Assembly: GCF_963678975.1 (NCBI RefSeq)
Contig: NC_089279.1
Coordinates: 23,608,004 to 23,672,003 of the forward strand
Source: Dysidea avara
Taxonomy: Eukaryota > Porifera > Demospongiae > Dictyoceratida > Dysideidae
Direction of reading: 5' to 3'
DNA: 64,000 bases
Shown: positions 21,311 to 32,402 of the stretch, one piece after another
How positions within the stretch are numbered: the stretch's first letter is position 1
Layout of the letters: each line of letters starts with the position of its first letter
Notes under the pieces: model-generated
The model's input: only the letters and a program-made list of their open reading frames with translations
Databases searched by the model: none
What the model was told of the DNA's origin: nothing
Program-made: the position numbers and the translations under genes

Positions 21311-21997
21311 CAAGGGAGGCCACCCACATCTGCAGATCAGGACACACAATAGTGTGTCGTGCAGCCAAGGAAAGCCAATGTATTCAGGTGTGTGACAGAC
21401 AAGTGTGTATTTTACAGGAACCAAGAAAAATGCTATATTCACGCCTTTGTACCTCAGTAACAGCTAAACAGAAATAGCCCATTTATTCTGCAAAACAATC
21501 CTTCAGGGTGGGACATCTTCTGTTTTAAATTTGAGCTAAATTGGTCCAGAGTTTATTGAGATATGTGCCTTCAAAATTCATCTTATTTTCTTCTTCTGTT
21601 GTTAATTTTTTTTCACAACACTTACAAAAATTGCCATAAACCCTATTGGATTGTTTTCAAATTTGGTGGGTGTAAAGAGCATATTATAGCACATTTATCG
21701 TCCAATTTGTGTACATATTGGTAGAAGTGGAGAAAAGTTACAAGCAATTTTCCAAAATTGCAAATGTAATTTTGTCACGTCTGCAGGGTAAACTACTGAG
21801 ACAACTTAAGAATCAGTATGCACATAGGCTAATTATCATAGCACAGACTTTTTGTGATGTGAAAGTATTGAGAGTATTAGCTAAGGAGGTATAAAGCGAA
21901 AACCACATTTGAAACAAATGCAATCAAAATACTCTAATAGAACAGTCACTGAGAAGTAAAAAAATGTGAATGAAAAACATCAAAACAAATAATTGTT

Positions 21998-22066
21998 CAG
22001 GGTTCAAACCAGGGACCTCCACACCTATACAACAAAGCCCTTTACCACTCTTCCACTGCTGTCAGT
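21998..22066 (-). repeat. tRNA-like SINE head
   Basis: On the minus strand AGTGGAAGAGTGGTAAAGGG resembles a pol III A box in a D-arm context. GGTTTGAACCC (22011-22001) is a good B box about 30 nt downstream. A complete cloverleaf with acceptor stem could not be built, so this is more likely a tRNA-derived SINE fragment than a gene. Confidence 0.45.
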
Positions 22067-22080
22067 TGCTCGTCTCACTT

Positions 22081-22344
22081 TATCACGATCGATAGAGTTC
22101 AGCTCAGTTATTTTACCAGTATTACCAGCATTAAAATTATGATGCAATCTTGTCCTTTTATATTATAGGCTTAGAATACATAGTAGTTCAAATAAGTCTG
22201 CAGGTTTAGAATGTTCCAGCATAGTCTAGTGTACAAAAACAAAGTCCTATACATAAAATGGTATAAGGTAACTCCTACAAAGTGTTAAATGACCTAAAGG
22301 TAATTATATGAAATTATTTAATGTCTCTTGCATCATCTGCAACA
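22081..22344 (-). repeat. 3' LTR of BEL/Pao element
   Basis: Starts TGTTGCAGATG on the element strand. Matches the 5' LTR with scattered substitutions and small indels. Confidence 0.9.
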
Positions 22345-22688
22345 CTCCCCCGAAAATGTTCCTTCAATCTTTCTCTTGCTTTTAAAGCAGCCTGTCTAGT
22401 GGGACGCAAATCTTTCAAGCTCTTTTGCTCTGACTCAGTCTTAGCATTATCATCTTCCACGGTATAATTGATATCTGGACACTCGATGAGGTAGAATAGT
22501 TTCAGTGCTCTGTGTAGGCATCTTCTCGTGGGTAACGTTACTTCAGCTGATCGAATAGCATTGTCTCTTCCCTTGATCAATTTGCTTATCTTTCCTATCT
22601 TCCACTGACTTCGTGGTAAACTTTCTTTAATCAACACTACATCTCCAATTTGAGGTTTCTCTTTAGAAGAATTTTGAACTTTGCTCAA
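22314..22688 (-). pseudogene. BEL pol C-terminus (DUF5641-like)
   Basis: QIGDVVLIKESLPRSQWKIG followed by IRSAEVTLPTRRCLHRALK is the short domain at the end of BEL/Pao integrases. It normally follows the DDE core. The core is absent here and the coding end overlaps the 3' LTR. In-frame Met at 22688 is not thought to be a real start. Confidence 0.85.
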
Positions 22689-22713
22689 TATTGAGTTGCT
22701 TTGCTCTCTTAAG

Positions 22714-23127
22714 CTAAGTAAATGATATTTGATTTCTTTTGTTCAGTTGATTGCGATTGAATTGACAAGATAACTTGCTTTTCTTCACCTTGTTCCTGTT
22801 TCCTCTTTCTATTGATGGTGTTGCTCCAACTTCTTTCTGCTCATGAACTGACTTCAGTGAATTATTCTCTGTGGTAAATTTCCTTTTTAATGTTCTCTGT
22901 GTCTTTGGGAAAGGCTTAGTCCATTGTTCTTTTCTCTTCCTTCTGCCTCCTTTTGACTTCTTTACTGCAGTGGAAGATTCAGTTAAGGTAAGCATATTGT
23001 GTATAATGGCCTTTGTATCTGTGGGTGTTATTCCAATTGCACTCACAAGTAAGTTTTGCTCACTCATCCAATTTTCCTCCAAAAATCCAACCAAGTTTGG
23101 ATTGAAACATGTAGAGACCATTACCAA
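22714..23127 (-). pseudogene. BEL protease-RT linker fused to Lys/Arg-rich segment
   Basis: The first part (SEQNLLVSAIGITPTDTKAI) looks like the linker after the BEL protease, read in a shifted frame. It is followed by a very basic stretch (KKSKGGRRKRKEQWTKPFPK, KKSKLSCQFNRNQ) in place of the reverse transcriptase. I cannot assign the basic part to BEL; it may be filler at the deletion junction or captured sequence. Confidence 0.5.
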
Positions 23128-23857
23128 GATCTACTTTCCTGGGCTGCAATAAATCAAAATAATAATCATTCCCTACCAACATGTCAACTTGAAAAACTTC
23201 TGCACTAGTGACAATTGTGTCAGCAAGCTTATCCTTTAAATCTGATTCTTTCAGAAACTTAACATCTGCTGGTGACAATGGAGTGCGGGTTATTCTTCCT
23301 GTGATACTAGAGACCACTGTAACATCCACTGACATAACACTTCCATCTTTCAAATGAAGCTGTAATTTACTTGACTTGCATTGAAGCTTTGTGGACTGAT
23401 TTGCACCAAAAGTGGCAATTGAGAGGCTTCCACTTGGTCCTAAATTTAACTTGATTTCTTTTGCAAGCTTTTCTGTAACATAGGTTCTCTGACTACCAGA
23501 ATCTAAAATCAAATGAACTGGCGTAGAGGAACTAGCCTGTACATTCTTTACCATTGCTGTAGCCGTTTGCATTAAAATGTTAGTCTTGGTCATTTCATTA
23601 GGCTGGGCTTCAACTGTATCTTCAATGCTGGACAATCCTGATGATGAGTCACTGTTGGGAAACAGAGTAGGACATAAACTTCTGTGAGGATCATTCTTTT
23701 TACCACAGTGAGCACAAATCTTATCTTTAGCACAATTTTTTGACATGTGTCCTTTATTTAAACATATGTAACGTGATCCCTTCAACTTTTCTCGTCTTTC
23801 CTGACCAATGTGGCTGGCCACAAAAAATACACTTTGCCTGAGTTTGTTTAGGTACAC
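23060..23857 (-). pseudogene. BEL zinc knuckle and aspartic protease
   Basis: CLNKGHMSKNCAKDKICAHC is a zinc-knuckle pair. HLILDSGSQRTYVTEKLAKE carries the DSGS protease active site of the retropepsin-like DUF1758/A17 type. MLVGNDYYFDLLQPRKVDLG and GLYMFQSKLGWIFGG are the usual BEL motifs after it. It ends at a stop at 23060. Confidence 0.88.
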
Positions 23858-24271
23858 GTTGCTTGGTATTACCTGCTAACAATCCACTGGCTGTTGGCTT
23901 AGAAATAAAGTGATTTTGTCTGGGGTTGTCATTCTGGCTTAAGCTGTGGTGATGTTTGGATTGAGTGGATGTCTGAGAAAATTCTAAGCTAGCCATCTCC
24001 ATAGCTGAAATGTGTTTTCCAAGTAACTGACGTAATTTCGATACTGTCCACTCTTCGTTCTCGGCTTTCAACATATAGAGTTGATACTTTGTGGAAGCTT
24101 TTCACTAATTAATACTATAAAATGGCAGTGATTTACATCCTCTCTGATGGCCTCTAGACTTCTCAAATTCCTTTCAACAGCATCATAACATTGACGCAAA
24201 CTACTGGTTTGATTAGTGACCACAGGTAAGTGTGACAAATTATGGCAGTAGGAATCAATGACTACTCCCAA
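23754..24271 (-). pseudogene. BEL gag middle, two frames
   Basis: 24271-24068 (VTNQTSSLRQCYDAVERNLR, FIVLISEKLPQSIN) and 24074-23754 (EEWTVSKLRQLLGKHISAME, CIFCGQPHWSGK) continue the Pao-type gag after frameshifts near 24265, 24070 and 23800. Together they lead into the zinc knuckles. Confidence 0.8.
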
Positions 24272-24983
24272 ACCTTTTCTTTAACACATCAACAACAATT
24301 TGGTAATTCTCATTTGACAATTGATAACCTGCTATTGCTTCTAAGGCATCACCAGAAAGCTTTGATTTCAAATAAGTGAATTTAACTATGTTGGCATACC
24401 TTTTCTCTTTGTGGATAGAAGCTTCAAACATGTCCCAAAACTCTTTCCATTTTAAAACATCTCCTGAGTAGGGTGGTATGTCGATTTGTGTTGGTTTAAC
24501 TGTTCCTGTTAGTGGAGGCTGAAGATGAAATTCTCCCAAATGTGATTGACTGGGTTGTGGTAAGTACATCTGTTCCTGTACCTGTGTGAGACGTTGCTCA
24601 AGATTGTGAGTATGACTAGTTTCCAGCTCTCTCCTCTTTCTTTCAACCTCCTCCTTAAGCACTTTAAGTTCAGATACTTTGTCAATAACATTGTCCATAA
24701 ACTTATTGTCCTGTTCTAAAACAGACTGAAACTCAGCAGAAGCTTCAGAGTTAATTTCTTCATCATAAGCATCCATCAATTTGTCATTAGCCATTTCTAA
24801 TTGTGCTAACTTTGTCTCCAGACTAAGAATCAATTTTCCAATTGATAAACTGTATTTCATGACTTGCTGTTCATTGATACTGCTTAACTCTTGCTGTAGC
24901 AGTTCATTTGCTTCCTGCTCTTCTCTAGCTAAAGTGTTTCTAGTTCTAGCTCAATTACTCTTCAACGTACTCAATGCTGGCAT
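24255..24983 (-). pseudogene. BEL gag N-terminus with DUF1759 capsid domain
   Basis: The likely start is the ATG at 24983. A TGA eleven codons in (24953-24951) breaks it, after which the same frame stays open. A coiled coil (LAREEQEANELLQQELSSIN, FMDNVIDKVSELKVLKEEVE) precedes PTQIDIPPYSGDVLKWKEFW and SKLSGDALEAIAGYQLSNEN, the DUF1759 capsid region of Pao/BEL gag. Confidence 0.85.
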
Positions 24984-25191
24984 AACGATGGGTACCTCCA
25001 GAATCCTGTAACAACTTATACAGAACAACAGATCTGACTAAACAGATAACTCCCCTTATGTGGTACCGTTATCGAGTTTCCACAGTACCACAGATTCTAA
25101 GTTTAAAGAAATAACTTCTTAGTAGACGAGTCTGTCCAAAGGAAGTCCCAGTCCCAAGATCCTTAGTTTGCTCCTGGGTTTCGGCACCAAA

Positions 25192-25455
25192 TATCGTGAT
25201 CGATAGAGTTCAGTTCAGTTATTTTACCAGCATTACCAGCATTAAAATTATGGTATAATCTTGTCCTTTTATATAGGCTTAGAATACATAGTAGTTCAAA
25301 CAAGTCTGACAGGTTTAGAATGTTCTAGCATAGTCTAGTGTACAAAAACAAAGTCCTATACATAAAATGGTATAAGGTAACTCCTACAAAGTGTTAAATG
25401 ACCTAAAAAGGTAATTATATGAAATTATTTAATGTCTCTTACATCATCTGCAACA
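25192..25455 (-). repeat. 5' LTR of BEL/Pao element
   Basis: 264 bp matching the other LTR. The adjacent CACTT completes the target-site duplication. Confidence 0.9.
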
Positions 25456-25539
25456 CACTTGGAAGTTCAGCGTTCTAGCTTACTGCATTTGTAGTTTGCT
25501 TCAGTTGTGAGGTATGATCGATTAAATAGGCATCTGTAA

Positions 25540-25713
25540 TTTATTTGCTGTATTGTTGCTATACAAATTGAATTTATTCCTGTTCCAACTGTCTAGTGCT
25601 ATAACTCCAAGATTATTCATCACAAAAGCTGAAACTTTGGCTGTCCACTCCTTTGGTACTATAGATAGCAGAGAAGAAAAATGACTGGTTTTTGCTCTGC
25701 AGGTCACATATGT
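25540..25713 (-). repeat. Dispersed repeat R2 (ATGTGACC family), copy 1
   Basis: On the minus strand ACATATGTGACCTGCAGAGC, AAAAACCAGTC, ACAGCCAAAGTTTCAGC, ATGAATAATCTTGGAGTTAT and AGTTGGAACAGGAATAAA are shared in order with 35414-35640. More distant matches lie at 44885-45115. No coding capacity is evident. Confidence 0.65.
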
Positions 25714-25817
25714 GAAGATCTCAACACTTCATAATTGCTGTAGTAGTGAATTGACTTTTTGATTAGATTTTTTATTTATCCTCACAGTAGTTGGTACAGT
25801 TGTTCTTACTTTCCTAC

Positions 25818-26744
25818 CAGAGGCGTAGCCAAGAGGGGCAAGGGGAGGCATTTGCCCCCCCATCACCGTAGTGATTGTTGTTTTTTTAAACCTCCGTCAC
25901 AAGCTTACCAGTATTAAACTGACACGCAAATGACTATAAATTATGTGCGCTACTACGTGGTATCACCAGGGGTTGCTAGTGAACTTGCACACACAATATT
26001 CAACTTGATCGTGAATCCACCGAACGAAAATATTAGAGACACACTTCTACATTTAGCCTAGATTACTCATGTGATAGAGCATTTTCAAATCTAAAGAGTG
26101 ATCCACTTTAAGGACCTCGCCGTGGCAGGAGTCGCAACTCACAAGTGACAAATTAGACCAGATGACGCTACGAACCTAGCAGACTACTGCCTACGAGGTG
26201 ATAAAGTGTTAAATGTACCAAGTTTATTCCCGAGTCAATCACACTAGATCTTTGTTACAGCAGTGCAGTCTATTTTTTCCTTTATCAGTCAGTCAGGCAG
26301 ATCAGTCACAAGGTTACAAATTCTGCTAGCAAGAAAGACAGGTGGGATTTCATGCAATACGTGGCATTTGAATTTCGCCAAGTGAAGTGAGTAAACATGT
26401 CATCCTGTCAGCAGTGTGCTAGGACTGCTGCACAAACTGTGGCTAACGTAAAGTAGCACTAAAATACTTACATATAGCTCTACCGGACTGTGGATGAATT
26501 GGAGTACAGTTGTGGCACGTGCGATGATGGTCGACGAATATACCTCCATTGAATCATTGATAAGTGATAATCAATCAGTACTGAAATAGTTACGTAGCTA
26601 GTTGTGTAAGCTATAATAATACAACACCGTATGTTAGCTAGCCCACCATTGGGTCATTAGCCCTTTTTGCAATCATGAATGATTTTGAGCGTTTTGCGGG
26701 GGCATTCCTGCCCCTCCATCATCTTCTGGCTAGCTACGCCCCTG
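25818..26744. mobile_element. hAT-like non-autonomous element
   Basis: 927 bp. The left end CAGAGGCGTAGCCAAGAGGG and right end CTGGCTAGCTACGCCCCTG are imperfect inverted repeats of the hAT CAGNGGCGTAGC type. A perfect 8-bp duplication TTTCCTAC flanks it (25810-25817, 26745-26752). The interior contains no transposase. Confidence 0.88.
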
Positions 26745-26752
26745 TTTCCTAC

Positions 26753-27980
26753 AGAAGCACACATATGCACAAAAACAATACAATACATAAGTAACCACAC
26801 AACAGAACAAAAACAAACAAACATAAAATGAGAGAAAGTTACATTGATGCCTTAAGATAAAAGTCATTTGCAGTGGATACGAAACATGATGCTAAAAACG
26901 AAGCAAAGGATGTGTAATGGGCAATTACCAAGTAATGTTTACTGTAGAAGGTTAACATTTCTGTGGCTTGGCATAATTTCATTGCACAAGTTAATACCTA
27001 TACAAACAGTTTTGAAGGGTTTCTATAGGACTTGGCATTGTATTGAGTGATACCAGACCTTATATATATATAGGTTGGGCACGAGAGACTAGATTGTCTC
27101 GAGTGAGGTACACAATAATTAAGGGTGTGGTTTGGCATGTCTAGTTTTCTGCATCAAAACCACAGTTTATTGCAGCTAGAAAATACTGGAGCAAGGCCAT
27201 GGCATGCTCTGATCATTAAAAGCAAGGTGGTGTGTTTTGATCATTTAAGAGACGTGGTCAGTCGATGTGATCATTTTATAAGTGCAGCTACACTTAGAGG
27301 AGCAGCATAGCTAGCAAAAATGAGCAAATTGTGCCTTTGTGAAGAAAGTATGAAACTTTGCACATAGTAGCTACCTACAATGAAGTGTATTTTGAGACAT
27401 GGAGCCATCGTAGATTTGACCTTTGCTGTCTTTTACAGTTCATTTTATGCTAAAAATAGTGACCTTTGTCTATATGTCATCCATACAACACTCAATTTGT
27501 TCAAACTAGGTGCCAAATTGAAGATCTTTATCCAAGAAACAAGTTGATACTTGTTGCAAGTTCACAGCCTATTGCATTTCAAAGTTATGGTAATTTTTAC
27601 CAGCAGCAAATTCATATAATTCAACTCAATTACACCTTTCATCTACATTCTTTGTCTGCCATTCAATTTATATATATATATATATATATAAAGCTCAAAA
27701 GCTGTCTATCTGTCCATCTGCTTCGTTACACCGCTAACTCAACAACCAAAGCATGTATCAACACGGGACTTTAACGAAATTAAATGCTCATCATCTGGCA
27801 ACTCCAAGTTTGTTGCAAACTGCTACATGCTAGCTTTCATTCTCTATAAAGCATTGGAGGAAAGCTTGAGCTACATTCCTGTCAAAACTATGAGCAAATG
27901 TGCATTCCTTTGTCCGCTACAGCACATTGAAGGCCATGATGTAGAGAAAACTTCAGCTGCATTCCATTGCTAACCACACA
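26753..27980. other. Intergenic with simple repeats
   Basis: Contains (TA)n at 27060-27073 and 27669-27692. A stretch at 27085-27300 (GAGTGAGGTACACAATAATT, AAGGGTGTGG) resembles 59060-59180 and may be a dispersed repeat. No gene recognised. Confidence 0.35.
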
Positions 27981-27982
27981 AT

Positions 27983-28060
27983 AAACAGCTCAGCTGGTAA
28001 AACACCTCCCTGAGTTGTTGTGGTTACTGCTGTGTAGGGTGTGGGTTTGAATCCTGCCAA
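27983..28060 (+). repeat. tRNA-like SINE head
   Basis: AGCTCAGCTGGTAAAAC (27987-28003) is a good A box and GGGTTTGAATCC (28043-28054) a good B box, with tRNA-like spacing. The preceding ~300 bp (from TGTCTATCTGTCCATCTGC at 27706) may belong to the same SINE. No acceptor stem closes, so a functional tRNA is unlikely. Confidence 0.5.
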
Positions 28061-28320
28061 TGACAAAAACTTTTTTTGTTTTATACATCTTTTTGGTGCA
28101 TACTTTTCTAATTCAACTTTTTTGTCTCGTAGTAAGTTCACAGCATCCTGGTATTGCTACACCACATATGGACTGTTGGAAAAGTATACAGTAGCACATT
28201 TGATAAGTATAGGGCAGGCCGTCTGTATGTTTGTCCTGTGTGTTCTATTAGAGTAAGAGCCTCCCTTTTGTAACTCCAATTCTTTATGATGTGATGAAAT
28301 GTGTACCTGTGTATTTGCTA

Positions 28321-28534
28321 CAGTGGAGAGTTGACTATCCAAACTAATATGGGGTGTTCATATAATTGAATAGTATGTAAAATCAAACATTCATACATTT
28401 ATATTCAGAACTTTGTTCAATTACTCTAATAAAGCACACACTTGTTGACAAAATACCCTAATTAAGCAGTCACTTTGGTGTTCAGATAATCAAATGTTCA
28501 GATAAGTGGGGTTCAGATAATCAACTCTCCACTT
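28321..28534. mobile_element. Tigger/pogo-like MITE
   Basis: 214 bp. The left end CAGTGGAGAGTTGACTATCC and right end TTCAGATAATCAACTCTCCA form inverted repeats. A TA dinucleotide flanks both sides (28319-28320, 28535-28536). GTTCAGATAATCAA repeats near the right end, as in pogo/Tigger termini. Two motif copies (ACTCTAATAAAGCA, CCTAATTAAGCAGTCAC) sit inside at 28423-28473. Confidence 0.7.
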
Positions 28535-28536
28535 TA

Positions 28537-31240
28537 GACTATTCTGTAAAAGTGATTTTCATTGGGTACAATGTTTCTATGATGGTTTTTAATTACAGAA
28601 TTTTGGGTGGACCCTGTCTTTCTAAACAGTACTACTGTACTGTTTACATGCTGCTACTATTACTATAGGTGTAGGAGAACCAACTTAATAGAGATGGCTT
28701 CAAGGAAACTCACAAACCAGATGGTGGGTATATACATATATCTGATTATAAGATAGTTTACTCACAGCAAGATACCACCAGAAACAATTTAAACCAGTCA
28801 GAGTTTACAGATTCTCCCAATAATGTGAGTGGTCAGCCATTTACATATTATTGTGTCGTATATGACTTATGTGAAGAAATCAATTGTTTTTTGGCTGCAG
28901 ATGTCTTCTTTCTGTATATATGTAATTCATATACTATGGATATACTGCAGCATAGGTTTCAGTCTTTGTGGATGCTGGCAGGAGTACTGGCATCCAGATT
29001 TTGAAAAATAGTTTTTGCTGTTACATGATGTGTGGTCTGTTACCCAAACTGGCAAGTTATTGTTAGTATAGAAATTGTGAAAGCCATGACTCTAGTAAAT
29101 TTAAAAGATTTTATAGCACCAGTGATCATTCAATGTGTGTATTTTCTATATCCTTTTAGTGGTAACTATTGTTGACTCTCTGTCCTCCTGCCAGAGATTC
29201 TATACCCTTGTCATCCTCCATCACAATCAAAACTTTCTCTGTATGCAAATATTTTATGCTGAATAGCAACATGTAGCAATTAATAACTAGTCTATTTGAC
29301 TATCCAAAATCATTTCAACACACAAAACCATGTATAATTGTAAAAAATACAACAACACTTACAAAATTTACCTCAGTAGAATGTTTATACAATGTACATC
29401 TGTTTGATGTGCATCAGATATATAGTAGCATCCTGTTATCAACAAATTTAGACAAAAATGAGAAAAAAAATTGTGATAAAGTGGATTCCTTCCCATTGCC
29501 TCCATGTCAGTAGTTCAAGTACCTAACCACTAAGCTACCACTGTCTACCACCCTCCTTTGTTTTCTATCTTATAATATGCGAGTCAAGAAGAGTGTTTTA
29601 CATTAAGAATAAGGAGCCTACGCTACACACAATGAAGAAGTAATGAACCTGACCCTAACACTAATTGAGGTTTGATGTCTTTCAATGTATCCATGAAATA
29701 AGTTTTTGGTGAGTTCAAAGTGAACTAGTCAAGAGCTAGAGTTGACCTGCCTTCAGTGGAGTGGAGAGCATCACTTTGTTCCCTCCATCTCTAGCTCACC
29801 TCAAACTCTTCGTAGAAGTAGCTACTACATGCTTGAGTTGTTCTGCATGGTTGGTGTCAATAGCTTGTGGTGGCACTTGACTTATTGACATCACCAGTTA
29901 AGACATTTTGTCTGAAGATATCAGTAAGTCAGTCAACATACAGAAATTTTCAAAGGAATAAAATTCTGTAGCAAAAGTTTTGGGTCACCTCCAGTGGCAT
30001 ACTAAATGGGGAATTTGTCCCTCTCCTTTATCAGAAATTCCCATTCATCACTGCTTGCAATATTGGCTAGCCTGGCACTTACTACACATTTCTTCATCAG
30101 GGAATAGCAAACCTGATAAGCCAGGTGCGGTAATTAGTTACTGCTTGGCAAGGCATTGAACATACCATGACACTTCTGGTTTGTTCTAATGGTCTTGTGC
30201 TTCCATTCTACATAATTTATGTAGTATGAGCTTGCAGTAGCAATTTCGACTGTATGCGCTTGACAAGCAGGTGTGTAACACAAGTATACCAAGAGTGCTT
30301 AACAGACAATATGCACTTAATAACCACCACGTATATGTCTAATAACCAGAGTCTACGGTATGTTGTTTAGGAGAAGGCTACAAGTCACCAAGCAAGTAAA
30401 CAGGATTCAATAGATCAGGTTTGCAATGACCTGGACAATCCAGTAAGCACTTATCGCCATAATTATCAGTGTCTATAATATTTTTACAGCCACATACTCA
30501 GTCCCAAGATCTTAACATTTCTTCTGCTTCTTCTCAAAATGTAAGACAAAATTACTGTGCAGCAGTACATATGTAGTTACGTAGACAAAAAGATGTGATG
30601 CAGAAGATAAAACTTGTGAAGGAGAGATAAGAACATACAGTCATCGCCACTTCAACTGCTTGTCAGCACTTCAGTCTGATCCACCAAATATCCACAACTT
30701 CTGTAGACACCATTATGATAATGCCACATCATGTCCAGTTCATCCAACATTTAGCAAAATTTCATAACATATTGTACACTGTGTAATTTTCCCATATACA
30801 GTCATGATTTGTTAAATTTGTAAAGTTGTATGAAACATCTGTGTGCCTTTGTAGCTAACATGCAATGGAAAATTCCATTTAAAATTGTAATGCATATACT
30901 AGGCCTGAGTCAAATATGCTCAAAATTTTGCCTAAAATGCTTTCAAATTTTTTCGCCCATAGCTATTCTGTTCAGTGCTCCCATTATGCAATTTCTTACA
31001 ATTATTTTGGAACATTTTAATCAGTGATTAGAGTATTTCACTACAAAATGACTGTTCTATTACAAAGTCAGTATTGATCTAAAGATCTGAGAGCAATTTT
31101 CGCTGGTACTTAATCCGCGAAATCAGCAAAAACAATCTCTCTCGAAATTCTGTATATGCATCCGGGCGCCCCAGGATTTCTTGGCCGCATGTTCACGTGT
31201 CTGTACTGACGTACAGTAATAATTATAACCTTTGTTGTAG
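28537..31240. other. Intergenic, no gene supported
   Basis: About 2.7 kb of AT-rich DNA. A tRNA-like A box (TGGTAGCTTAGTGGTTAGG, minus, about 29540-29522) lacks a properly spaced B box. Motif-like sequences occur at 31022-31068. A GCGAAAT-type repeat fragment lies near 31095-31140. Confidence 0.35.
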
Positions 31241-31255
31241 CCCCAGCATGAGTTC

Positions 31256-31688
31256 TAGGGACCCGCCGATTATGCTCATTATTTTACCTATTATGCTATG
31301 CCGCACTGCTCAACATTTTGCCTATTATGCTTAAATTAATGCTCAATATTTACCTATTATGCTCAATATTTATACCTCAGTTCCCATGTTTTCTAGTGAA
31401 TTTGCACTTTATGGGAAAACAGTAAGTTTCTGAAGCACAGACTCTGAATCCTTGCTTGTCAAAATGCATGTCACAGAAAAGATCGATATACTCTAATAGA
31501 ACAGTCAGATGTCTGATTATTCTCTGACTGTTCTATTAGAGTATATCGATCTTTTTCTGTGATATGTATTTGGTAAGCAAGAATTTATGGTAATGCACAA
31601 GTGTTCTGCCTATTATGCTAGCATTATGCTCAATGCTTTTAGCACCTATTATGCTCATTATTATGCCAGCATAATCGGCGGGTCCCTA
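31256..31688. mobile_element. hAT-like foldback element with internal hairpin
   Basis: 433 bp. Ends TAGGGACCCGCCGATTATGC and GCATAATCGGCGGGTCCCTA are exact inverted repeats. A perfect 8-bp duplication ATGAGTTC flanks it (31248-31255, 31689-31696). TAGGG termini with 8-bp duplications fit hAT. Both ends carry many TATTATGCT units. A central hairpin (about 31470-31563) is two inverted copies of the ACTCTAATAGAACAGTCA motif, each followed by GATCGATATA-type sequence. Confidence 0.88.
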
Positions 31689-32402
31689 ATGAGTTCCCTA
31701 ACTTCAATGGTGAGTCTGTATAGCCAACTGTAAAAAGAACTACCTACATAACCACGTAACTTATAGTTATATGTAAATGTGTGAGCTAGCTACGTTACTA
31801 ATGCTGACAGTGACGCCGCCACAATATTTTTCTTGGTTATTTCTCCACAGCAAGAATCTGTGAACGTCAATTTAGACAAATCTGATCGTGAACAACGTGA
31901 GTATTTTAAGTAAAATGTGATATTAAACAGGCTGTAGGACCAGGTGTCCTACAGACCTTCAGCACTTGTGCTGTAAAGCCTTATTAATTAATAAATAAAA
32001 AATAAAAAGCTCATGCAGTGCCCTTCTATAGGTATTTGTCCCGTTTCACTTTAGGATATTTAGCTCAAAGATTTCGCTTAGGCTCCTAGGCTATGGGTAA
32101 ACACCTCAAACAGGCTCTGCCTTCTGTGTACACCCTCCAGTGCCTAACTGGTAAAGTAGAAAATAACAACAACCATCATATAATCAGGCTAACAATGATG
32201 TTGCATTCCTCAAGGGCCCCTGATAATAGCTATAACGTGTCAGTATCTTCGTATTGATCTTGGATAAAGCTTTCATTAATTCAATTGCAATTGTAGCTAA
32301 GGCCATGGCACTCCAGATTTAATATAATTAAAATGTGATGTAAAAGATGATCATGACCACTGTAATGGAGCAGTGAAGAAGTATAATCATATCTATGTCA
32401 AC

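Larger units (their letters stand above)
22081..25455 (-). mobile_element. BEL/Pao LTR retrotransposon, internally deleted
   Basis: 3,375 bp. LTRs are 22081-22344 and 25192-25455 (264 bp each, roughly ten differences). A 5-bp duplication CACTT lies at 22076-22080 and 25456-25460. A primer-binding-like TGGTGCCGAAACCC lies just inside the 5' LTR (about 25189-25176). Gag, protease and the extreme C-terminus of pol are recognisable. Reverse transcriptase, RNase H and the integrase core are missing. Gag is cut by an early stop and about three frameshifts. The element is dead and older than the gypsy element, judged by LTR divergence. Confidence 0.92.

Noticed and set aside
29497-29560. Possible tRNA gene on the minus strand
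   Set aside because: A box TGGTAGCTTAGTGGTTAGG is present but the next TTGAACTAC-like sequence is too close to be a B box and no stems form.
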